From Oscillospiraceae bacterium (GTDB lineage Bacteria > Bacillota > Clostridia > Oscillospirales > CAG-272), in NCBI GenBank assembly GCA_015064415.1, contig SVSG01000025.1, positions 1-34,264 of the forward strand: a DNA stretch of 34,264 bases, given 5' to 3'. Positions 13,922 through 21,222 of the stretch are shown here, in pieces. Below the pieces are notes generated by a model. The model was not told the origin of the DNA. It saw only the letters and a program-made list of their open reading frames with translations, and did no database searches. Within the stretch, counting starts at the first letter, position 1; every line of letters begins with the position of its first letter. The translations under genes and the position numbers were made by a program.

Positions 13922-15127
13922 TCAGTTCAGATCCTCGAACCAGTTGTCCAGCGTGGTGTCGAACTCCGTTTCAAAGATTGCGCCGTGCGGGCACTCGGCA
14001 AGACAAGCGCCACAGCCGCTGCAACGGTCGGGATCGATCATCACGCGGTTCCACTGCATCTCGATGGCCTTCTCGGGGCACTTGTCCATGCAAGCGCCAC
14101 ACTGCCCGTTCCGGCACTTATCGGTCTCGATCTGGTACATACGGCGCTCGCCGCCTGCCTTTTGGCCGGCATCGTCCTGCGCGTTTGCCGCGTCGTCCGC
14201 ATCAGCGGGTACGGGGGCGGGATCGGGCACGGGGTCTGCCTCGGGGAGTGCGTCAACGTCGTCGCGCTGCTCCTCCTCGGCTGCATCCAGCTGCTCCTGC
14301 TCGGCCTCGTCGCCGTCAAGATTCCCGTTTTCGATGTCTCTGGTGGTCTGGTTCTTGATGCTGGCGCGAGACACGAAGTTCAGCACGTCGGCGATCGACT
14401 CGCCATCCTCCACGCGATAGAAGCGGGAAAGCTCGCCCTCGGCACTGCCGCCGTCACAGAACTCGCGAAGCACGTCGGCATCGGCATCATCCCCCACCGC
14501 GATGGAATAGAACTCGTGATGAATGCCGCGCTCATACAAGGTACGCTTGCATTCGTCGATCTCCTTCTTGGTGCGCTCGAAGGGCACGAAGCAACCGTTT
14601 TCGTCGGTCGGCTGGCCGTCGCTCATCAAGATCACGATGACCGCCTTGTTGTAGCTCTTGCCCTTGCGCGCGGGGCGCTCGTCGATCAGATACTTGTGGT
14701 CGACGAAGGTAAGAAGGGTCTTGAGGGAGGCGCTGAGAACGGTGCATCCGCCCGCCTCAAAATTGACGACCTCCTCCTTTTTGTGGGCGATCGGCTCAAA
14801 GCGGGGATTTTGCGCCTGACCGTAGGAATCCAGATGAATGACCTGATAATAGATCGAGTGAAGGGGGTCCTTTTCATCCAGATCGATCAAGCTTTGCTTG
14901 GAACGCTTCCACCCCTCGTTGAGCTGCTCGATCTTGGGAACGGTGGATACCTCACCGCCCTCACCGAGCACGCTGGTGCGCTCGTTCATGCTGCCCGACA
15001 GGTCAAGAATGTAGACCACGTAGATCGGGGCACAGTTTTCGTTCACAACGCGCTCACCCACGCCGAATTCGCTGGTCTCGGCAAGCGACTTGCCTCTGCC
15101 GGAAAAACGCTGATTAGAGATGCTCAT
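13922..15127 (-). CDS. VWA (TerY-like) protein fused to a 2x[4Fe-4S] ferredoxin domain
   Basis: A 401-aa protein with three parts. (1) A von Willebrand A domain, residues about 33-265, with an intact MIDAS metal site: ILDLSGSMNE (D42, S44, S46), GGCTVLSA (T129) and VILMSDGQPTDE (D170). This fits TerY-type VWA proteins. (2) An acidic, Pro/Ala-rich linker, about 280-330. (3) A C-terminal dicluster ferredoxin: Cys338/343/346/350 followed by Pro (C-x4-C-x2-C-x3-C) and Cys369/372/375/379 followed by Pro (the classical C-x2-C-x2-C-x3-CP). There is no signal peptide. The ATG overlaps the stop of the kinase gene (ATGA). It probably acts as a metal-dependent protein-binding scaffold between kinase and phosphatase, with the Fe-S part giving redox or iron sensing. 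That last step is inference. Confidence 0.88.
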   Translation of the reverse strand: MSISNQRFSGRGKSLAETSEFGVGERVVNENCAPIYVVYILDLSGSMNERTSVLGEGGEVSTVPKIEQLNEGWKRSKQSLIDLDEKDPLHSIYYQVIHLDSYGQAQNPRFEPIAHKKEEVVNFEAGGCTVLSASLKTLLTFVDHKYLIDERPARKGKSYNKAVIVILMSDGQPTDENGCFVPFERTKKEIDECKRTLYERGIHHEFYSIAVGDDADADVLREFCDGGSAEGELSRFYRVEDGESIADVLNFVSRASIKNQTTRDIENGNLDGDEAEQEQLDAAEEEQRDDVDALPEADPVPDPAPVPADADDAANAQDDAGQKAGGERRMYQIETDKCRNGQCGACMDKCPEKAIEMQWNRVMIDPDRCSGCGACLAECPHGAIFETEFDTTLDNWFEDLN

Positions 15128-16452
15128 GATACTCTACCTCCTAAGAATTTTAATATGTGTTTGCCGACCGTAATGGTGGCATCCATGAAAATGGGAAGAA
15201 CGTCATTGCGGAAAAGCTCCTTTTCCAGCCCGTTTTGCAGCTTGACGGTAACGCTCTGATGGCCGATGCAAAGAAGGCCGTATTTGTTTTCGTGCTCCAG
15301 GGGCACCACGCGAAACAAAGGCGCGCTGTTCTGATCTCCGAACACCTCGCCCGTCCAGACCTCGGTGCCGTTGAACAAGCGCACGCCCGGCGCTTGCGAT
15401 TTCTCGCAAAAGATCTTGATGGGGGGCGACAGCTCCGCGCCGCAAACGTGACAGTTCTTGGCGGAGGTGCCGAAAAACTGCTCCTCGCCGCATTGCTTGC
15501 AAATGAAATGGTCCTCGTAAAGCTGCGTCAGAATATCCAGCCATTCCCGCGGCTCTACGCGCTTGCTGCCGTCAAACAATCCGTCCACGAAGGTGCGGTG
15601 CATGGCGTCCGCGAAGTACTTGGGGTACACCTTCATGCGCTCGATCACACGCTTGTCGGTTTCGGGGGGACGGTTCGAGGCATCCTTGCGATGGTAGACG
15701 TAAATGGGATTGATGGCAAAGGTGTAGGTGTCGATGTCGTTGTTGCAGGGCTCGTCGTACTTTTTGCCCCGCAGCGGATGGCCGGAGATCAGCGTCATCC
15801 AGATCATCACCGCCAGCGCGTACGCATCGCTGTACTTGCTGGGCAGGATCTCGCCGCGCATAACACGCGGCTCCATGAAGCCGACCGTACCTCTCACGAT
15901 CGGCTTGGAGCCACGGCCGACGGCCGTGTCGGTGTCCAGAATTTTGACCGTGAGGTCATTCATGTTCACCATGATGTTGTCGAATTTGACGTCCATCAGG
16001 GCAATGTCTGCCTCATACAGGATCATAATGGCCTCCACGATGTTGTAAAGGATCTCCAACTTCTGATGGAAGGGCAGCTCCATACGCACCTGATTGCCGT
16101 TGCCGTCATTCTTGCGGATGCCGTTGAAAAGCACGCTTGCCGAGGTGAAATGATCCCCGCCAACGTACTCCATAACGTAGCCGATCCGCTCCCCCACCTT
16201 CACCGTGAAAAGCGGGTGCACGAAGGCGGCGCTGGCCCTGCCGCGCTTTTGCAGATTGCCGATCTGGCGGCGGTGCATCAAGGGGTCGCCCGTGTGATAC
16301 AGCTTCATAGCGTAGGTCTCGCGACCCGCATGCACCTTATAGATGTCGCCCTGACCGCTGCCCTCGTGGATCAGGGTGTCCACGATGAACTCGCGTCTGC
16401 CGTCGTCGGAAAACACACGGCTGCCGGGCTTCAAACGAAACTTGTTGGTCAT
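15124..16452 (-). CDS. Ser/Thr-type protein kinase with zinc ribbon and possible FHA-like tail
   Basis: 442 aa from the ATG at 16452, selected because AAAGGAG precedes it and it lies 1 nt after the helicase stop. Kinase domain, about 20-310: glycine loop EGSGQGD (30-36), Lys50 (AMKLYH), catalytic loop LMDVKFDNIMV (D154, K156, N159; HRD reduced to LMD), DFG replaced by DTD (173-175), GFMEP as the APE equivalent, and SDAYALAVMIWMTLISGHP. A zinc ribbon follows: C318-x2-C321 and C334-x2-C337. The last 100 residues (GVRLFNGTEVWTG to KHILKFLGG) are beta-rich and might be an FHA-like fold, but the SxxH pattern is weak. It is probably active and cytoplasmic, phosphorylating operon partners. Confidence 0.87.
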   Translation of the reverse strand: MTNKFRLKPGSRVFSDDGRREFIVDTLIHEGSGQGDIYKVHAGRETYAMKLYHTGDPLMHRRQIGNLQKRGRASAAFVHPLFTVKVGERIGYVMEYVGGDHFTSASVLFNGIRKNDGNGNQVRMELPFHQKLEILYNIVEAIMILYEADIALMDVKFDNIMVNMNDLTVKILDTDTAVGRGSKPIVRGTVGFMEPRVMRGEILPSKYSDAYALAVMIWMTLISGHPLRGKKYDEPCNNDIDTYTFAINPIYVYHRKDASNRPPETDKRVIERMKVYPKYFADAMHRTFVDGLFDGSKRVEPREWLDILTQLYEDHFICKQCGEEQFFGTSAKNCHVCGAELSPPIKIFCEKSQAPGVRLFNGTEVWTGEVFGDQNSAPLFRVVPLEHENKYGLLCIGHQSVTVKLQNGLEKELFRNDVLPIFMDATITVGKHILKFLGGRVS

Positions 16453-16453
16453 A

Positions 16454-19400
16454 TCAAGCACTCTCCTTTGTCGCACGCATTTTTTCTGCCTCATCCAGCA
16501 GCATTCGGATCAGGCGCTGATTGTCCTCCTGCTCGCACCCCGCGCTGACGCGAAGCAGCTGCGCGAGAAGATAACAGCAGCGCTTTTCCCCAAGGTTTTT
16601 GTAAAGATAGTAGGCCTTTCGGGTAAGGGCCTCCAGCTTCTCCCCCTCCTCACGCAGTGCGACCCTGTGCACGTTCTGCGCCAGCTTGACAAGAAGCGCC
16701 TGCGTGTTTTGCTTATAGCAACCGTCGATGTAATCCTGCGAAGCCGTTTGGATATCCTCATCGCAAAGGGTGCGGCACACGCTCTCCACACCAAGCCCCA
16801 CCAGATCCGCAAAGCCGAGCTTCTGGATCTTGGGTTGTGCGACCTCCTCCTCGGCAAAGGAAAGCTCGGAGAGCTGTCTGCGCAGCGTGATCTCCTCCAG
16901 CGTGATCGGCATCGAGGGGCGCGAGCTGATCAGATAGTTCTCCTCCGCCACGCTGCCAAGGGGGCGATCGTTTTCGATCATGTGGGGCAGCTGCTTGCGG
17001 AACGCCTCCTTCTTCTCAAGCAGATAGATAAGGGAAAGGGGGAGCACGCGCCATCCCGCGCGCTCCAGCAGATTGATCTTGGTAAACAGCGTGTTGAGAC
17101 TGATACGGCGGTCGGGCAGCATAAAACCGACGGCGTACTTGCTCTCATCCCTCCCGTCGATCACGGCAATGTCCACCATCATCGTGCCGGAGCCGATCTT
17201 ACTGCGCACCTCACTGCCGCTCAGCGCCTCGGAAACCACCTTCGCCGCGTGCAGGTTCGGCTTATCCTGCGTTTCGTCCGTTTCGGCGGAGCCGGGCATG
17301 TAACCGGTCGCGGCATGCTCCAGATAGGTGTGCAGGCGCTTCAGACTGCGGTCGGTATTGCGGATCTCGTCATGACCGAACGCGTGAAAGACCACGTATT
17401 TTTCGCGGGAGCGGCTGAACATAACGTTCAGGCGGTTGTTGCCGCTTTGCTCGTTCTGCTCGCCCGCGTTGAAAAAGCCGGAAATGTTCTTTTGCAGGAC
17501 ACCCTTGACGTTGCGACGATCGTGCTCGATGGCGATGAGAATGACGTCCGCTTCTCTGCCCTGCGCATTTTCGATGGATCTGACCCATATGCCCTCCTCC
17601 TCGATGAGGTAGGGGGCCAGCACGTCGTTGCCCTCCATTGCGTCCAGCACCTTGTCATGGAACGCATCGTTGAGCGTGACCACGCCGATGCTTTTTTCGG
17701 GGGTCTCGGTCTTGATCTTCGCCGCGTATTCCGCGACCTCCAAGGCCACGGTGTCCGCGACCTCCTTGACGTGGCTTTCAAGGTACGGATACTCAGTCAC
17801 CATGCGGTCCTTGCCCTTGCGCAAGCGGGCACTGGCACGCGCACTTGCGGGATCAAAGGGTACGTGAACGCGGTGAAGCTTGGGGCCCAGATGCTCGGGC
17901 AGATGCTCCCAGTCGGTGTATACGGCAGGGATCATATTGAGCATATCGTTGTAGCAAAAATGGTTTGAGGTCTCGAACAGCTGCGGGACCTTGGAACGGT
18001 AATGGTACAAAAGGCGCGTACCGGGAACACCCTTGCCCTGCACGAGATGGAGCACCGACTTGTCGGTACGGGACATATCGAACTCGCCCTCCTCATCGTA
18101 GGCGTCCTCCCCTCTCGTGTGGAAAAAGCTGGTGATATCCAGCTGCATATTGTCGCCGAAAACAACCAGATTCTTGTCGCCGCACAAAAAGGGCAACACG
18201 TTGACGATCGGCACCTGAGAGGCCTCGTCAATGAGGAGCGTATCAAAGGAATTCATCTCATCCGTCATGTAATTGGCGGCCACCGTGGGCGTTGTGACGA
18301 TGATGGGGCAAAGCTTCATCACCGCACCCGCGTACTTCTTGAAAAAGTCCTTCACGCTCATTTTCGAGGTCTTGATCCGCTCAAGCAAGGGGATCAGCTC
18401 CTTGTCCTCGCGGACGGCCTCGGTGATCCGTTCGCTCAGCTGCTGGCGCATGAACGCCACGCAAAGCGAGCGGTACTTGGCATAGCACTCGGTCAGCTTG
18501 GCGTACTTGGCACGCAAAAAGACGTTGCCGAATTTGCCAAGCTCGTACTCCGCCACAAGCTCGTTTGCCAGAATGCGGGCCAGATTGGCGCGCGTGATCG
18601 CGGCAAAACGGTCATGCGGCAGACGGTTCTTGTTGATAAAGGAAACGATATCCACACCGCAACGGCGGACCTGCGCCACCAGATCCTGCAGCAGCTCGTC
18701 CACCTCCTCGTCTCCCGCGCTTCCGCTTTCCAGAAAGTCGGAAAACTCCTTGTCAGAGACCGCGTTGTTGATGTTTTCCTGCAGCTCGTCCAGCTTGCGG
18801 CACACAAGGCGAAAGCCGTCGCGCTCCACGTAAAGGTCGGAGACGTCCTCGCAGGCGTCCTCGGCGATCGCCTCACCGATCAGCTCGTAAAGGTTCATAT
18901 CGATGCTGGGGATCACGCTGTATACGGCGCGCTGATACCCGTCCAGCAGCTCCTCGATCTCGGCGGTCTCGCTGAGCAGGTCTCTGGCGCGGATGGGATC
19001 CACGTACACCCGCGCGGTGTTGCGGATCTTGTCCAGCTGCCCGATGATCTGGGACACTGTCATGCGGTTGTCAAGGATCAGGCAGAACTTGTCAAGCCCC
19101 ACGGACGCCGCATATTCGTTGATAAACACCTCGTTGGCCGCCGCCTTTTCCGACATCACGCAAAGCTTTTTGCCGTGGATGGCCAGATTGGCCGCAATGT
19201 TGACGGCGGTCTGGGATTTTCCCGTGCCTGCGGCGGCAGACACGTTCTGGCTGTGACCGTTCAGCACCTCGGCGATCACCTCGCGCTGGCTGTCATCGGC
19301 AAACAGCGGATAGATCGCATGGGGCGTGATCGGCTTTTTCGGGACCTCGTCGTATTCGATCTCCCCGCTGAAAAGCCGCATCAGGGGGGATCTTGCCAGC

Positions 19401-20242
19401 TGATCGACGTTCTTTTCGATCAACTGACAAATGCTTTCGTTGGTAGAGTCCAGCACGCAGATGTTGATGCTGTTGATATTCACCTCAACGTGCGGCATGT
19501 ACTTGGCGTTATCCTCGATCACGCGCAGCGCGCTGAGCATCTGCTTGCCGAAGGGCACCTCGTCGGGCACGTTCAGAAACAGCGGGAACCCGCGGCGCTT
19601 GAGCTCTCTTGCAAGCAGCCCATTGACCTTGACCGTGTCCGCCGTAATGAGAAAGCGCGGGCGCTCACGCGAGAGGGCATCCTCGGTAATGGGACAAAGC
19701 AGCAGGGGGGACACCGCCTTCTCGGCGGGCTTTGTATCCGTACCCTCCTCCTTGATCCACGTGACGGTGCCAACGGTCAGATACAAAATGTCCTTCGCCT
19801 TATCGCGGCGCGCTTCTCTCGATCTGCGGCTGATCTCCTTCCACGTGCGCGGAACGGTGGAGTCCTTGTTGTTACTGCGCGCAAAATAGCTGTATTGTGC
19901 GAGAGGGCCGTACTTCTGCACGTACTCGTACTGCGCGGACGTGAGCAGTACGCCCTCCTCCAGCTTGAAATGGACCTCCTTGCCCTCCCACACGGCGTTC
20001 TCACTGGAGGTGAAAACGTCTCCGGCGGTCACGGCGTCGCCCTCATAGCGCTCCGACGGGAGCTCGTCCTGCGTCAGCTCGATCTCATGCAGCTTTCTTT
20101 TGTCATCACAGCCGCACAGCGTTTCGGCGGTTTTGCCGCAAAGACACAAAGAGGTCTTGCTCATATGAATGAATTCAGTCGCACGCTGCTGCTGTCTGGC
20201 GGTTTGCGTGTAATACATAATGGCTTGTCTTGCGTCCATCAT
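16454..20242 (-). CDS. SF1 (UPF1/DNA2-like) helicase with degenerate nuclease-like C-terminus
   Basis: A 1262-aa protein. Residues 33-45 hold a CxC-x7-CxC cysteine cluster. RecA-like motifs: Walker A AAAGTGKSQ (336-344), motif Ia SEKAAANEV (364-372), Walker B LLIDEASQVP (669-678), motif III FGDNMQLD (695-702), YHYRS (746-750), motif V NAQGREAD (892-899) and motif VI NRLNVMFSRSREK (936-948). A 320-residue helical insert separates Ia and II, as in DUF4011-type helicases. Residues 1009-1075 read like the Vsr/MTES_1575 endonuclease fold (VDIAVIDGRDESKYAVGF, then ERAGWRVLPLSLIYLLE), but the usual E-C-D/G metal strand is GFMLPD. Nuclease activity is therefore probably lost or changed. The last 180 residues are helical. 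It starts with GGAGG before tandem ATGs. Expected to unwind or translocate on nucleic acid with ATP. Confidence 0.88.
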   Translation of the reverse strand: MMDARQAIMYYTQTARQQQRATEFIHMSKTSLCLCGKTAETLCGCDDKRKLHEIELTQDELPSERYEGDAVTAGDVFTSSENAVWEGKEVHFKLEEGVLLTSAQYEYVQKYGPLAQYSYFARSNNKDSTVPRTWKEISRRSREARRDKAKDILYLTVGTVTWIKEEGTDTKPAEKAVSPLLLCPITEDALSRERPRFLITADTVKVNGLLARELKRRGFPLFLNVPDEVPFGKQMLSALRVIEDNAKYMPHVEVNINSINICVLDSTNESICQLIEKNVDQLARSPLMRLFSGEIEYDEVPKKPITPHAIYPLFADDSQREVIAEVLNGHSQNVSAAAGTGKSQTAVNIAANLAIHGKKLCVMSEKAAANEVFINEYAASVGLDKFCLILDNRMTVSQIIGQLDKIRNTARVYVDPIRARDLLSETAEIEELLDGYQRAVYSVIPSIDMNLYELIGEAIAEDACEDVSDLYVERDGFRLVCRKLDELQENINNAVSDKEFSDFLESGSAGDEEVDELLQDLVAQVRRCGVDIVSFINKNRLPHDRFAAITRANLARILANELVAEYELGKFGNVFLRAKYAKLTECYAKYRSLCVAFMRQQLSERITEAVREDKELIPLLERIKTSKMSVKDFFKKYAGAVMKLCPIIVTTPTVAANYMTDEMNSFDTLLIDEASQVPIVNVLPFLCGDKNLVVFGDNMQLDITSFFHTRGEDAYDEEGEFDMSRTDKSVLHLVQGKGVPGTRLLYHYRSKVPQLFETSNHFCYNDMLNMIPAVYTDWEHLPEHLGPKLHRVHVPFDPASARASARLRKGKDRMVTEYPYLESHVKEVADTVALEVAEYAAKIKTETPEKSIGVVTLNDAFHDKVLDAMEGNDVLAPYLIEEEGIWVRSIENAQGREADVILIAIEHDRRNVKGVLQKNISGFFNAGEQNEQSGNNRLNVMFSRSREKYVVFHAFGHDEIRNTDRSLKRLHTYLEHAATGYMPGSAETDETQDKPNLHAAKVVSEALSGSEVRSKIGSGTMMVDIAVIDGRDESKYAVGFMLPDRRISLNTLFTKINLLERAGWRVLPLSLIYLLEKKEAFRKQLPHMIENDRPLGSVAEENYLISSRPSMPITLEEITLRRQLSELSFAEEEVAQPKIQKLGFADLVGLGVESVCRTLCDEDIQTASQDYIDGCYKQNTQALLVKLAQNVHRVALREEGEKLEALTRKAYYLYKNLGEKRCCYLLAQLLRVSAGCEQEDNQRLIRMLLDEAEKMRATKESA

Positions 20243-20274
20243 CCATCCTCCTTTTCTTCACGTCGATCCCACAC

Positions 20275-20922
20275 TCAGAACACGTCCTCCGAGAGGGAAT
20301 GCATGCTCTCCTCCTGCGCGTCCCGTGCGGGCTTTTCCGCGCTCTTTTCGGGCTCGTCCCTCTCCTCGCCGTCACACCAATCCATGTCCTCTACCTCCTC
20401 AAGATCGATCTCGTCCAGCAGACTTTCCAATTCCTCATGCCGTTTTTCCATCGTGCCCATCAGCAGCGGATCCTTCTCATCAAAATAACACCCGTGCGCA
20501 ATGCGGTCCAGGCGACGCTCTATTTTGTCGGATGCGGCGATCGCCATGTCCATCATATATTCCAGATCCTGCGCCGAAACGGGCTGCTGGATGCTTCCCG
20601 CCTCCACGTGCACCTTGACCTCGCCGCTTTCCTTATGAATATCCACGCGCGCGGGCCCGAACGGGGGCGTGTTCGCGTGCACGTACGCACACAGCATGGC
20701 GTAATAGGGCTTTTCGCAAATACATTGCGGATAAAGGTCCAGCGCAACGCGTCCTGTCTTTTCCTTCACGGTGTATATGGCAAAATAGCTTCTGTCGCAC
20801 GTGTGAAAATGGCAAAATCCCCCCGGGACCTCTCCGCGGAGCATGCCGTAATACGCTCGGTGCTCGCGGTCCAGATAACTCTGGATCGCATCAAGCGATT
20901 GCAGTACAAAAATTTCCGTCAT
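20275..20922 (-). CDS. First gene of the operon: small acidic protein, possibly YbjN-like
   Basis: A 215-aa protein with a strong AGGAGG ribosome binding site, 32 nt upstream of the helicase gene. Residues 1-150 have an alpha/beta layout: MTEIFVLQSLDAIQSYLDRE, then strand-rich FAIYTVKEKTGRVALDLYP and ARVDIHKESGEVKVHVEAGS, then a helix ending LDRIAHGCYF. This order recalls YbjN-like / type III chaperone-like folds, which act as adaptors (from memory, unverified). Residues 150-215 are a strongly acidic, probably disordered tail (LLDEIDLEEVEDMDW, many Glu). There is no signal peptide. Leading the operon, it could be an adaptor for the helicase or a substrate of the kinase (the tail has several Ser). 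Function unknown. Confidence 0.75.
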   Translation of the reverse strand: MTEIFVLQSLDAIQSYLDREHRAYYGMLRGEVPGGFCHFHTCDRSYFAIYTVKEKTGRVALDLYPQCICEKPYYAMLCAYVHANTPPFGPARVDIHKESGEVKVHVEAGSIQQPVSAQDLEYMMDMAIAASDKIERRLDRIAHGCYFDEKDPLLMGTMEKRHEELESLLDEIDLEEVEDMDWCDGEERDEPEKSAEKPARDAQEESMHSLSEDVF

Positions 20923-20945
20923 CTGTCAATACCTCCTTTTTTCGC

Positions 20946-20974
20946 ATTTTCAGTGTAGCACAAAATTCTGTCAA
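20946..20974 (-). promoter_or_regulatory. Likely promoter of the six-gene operon
   Basis: On the minus strand TTGACA (20974-20969), 17-nt spacer, GAAAAT (20951-20946). The -35 is perfect; the -10 matches consensus at 4 of 6 positions. It lies 24 nt before the first gene's ATG, leaving a very short leader. Weak basal activity or need for an activator is possible. Confidence 0.5.
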
Positions 20975-21140
20975 TTTCCTTGTTTTTTCCACGTATTATT
21001 TTCTGTATTTTTTCTGTAGTATTTTGTGATAAAAATTTTCTGTAACTCTTCTGCAAAAAATCTGTTTTTCTTATGTAAAACCGCTCTTTTTTCGACAAAA
21101 ACTTCTGTAAAACGGCGACCATCCCCCGCCAAAACAGACA

Positions 21141-21182
21141 AAAAGGCGCGTGCTTTTACCCAAAACGGTAAAAGCACACGCC
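21141..21182 (-). terminator. Terminator of the HAD phosphatase gene
   Basis: GGCGCGTGCTTTTACC (21145-21160) pairs with GGTAAAAGCACACGCC (21167-21182), loop of 6 nt, one mismatch. On the minus strand it is followed by TTTTTGTCTG. It separates the HAD gene from the downstream operon. The remaining 20975-21140 is AT-rich, with no gene seen. Confidence 0.85.
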
Positions 21183-21222
21183 CTCGCGCTGCATGCACGT
21201 ATTTCAAAACACGCCGATGCGA

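Noticed and set aside
15157-16548. 463-codon plus-strand open frame opposite the kinase gene
   Set aside because: The minus-strand kinase has complete motifs and coupled starts. The plus-strand frame is His/Val-rich nonsense.
18002-20488. 828-codon plus-strand open frame opposite the helicase gene
   Set aside because: The helicase frame shows all SF1 motifs with proper start and coupling. The opposite frame has no recognisable domain and no ribosome binding site.
12206-20922. Classical restriction-modification or CRISPR/CBASS system
   Set aside because: No methyltransferase, Cas or cyclase motif is present. The helicase's nuclease-like domain lacks the usual active site.
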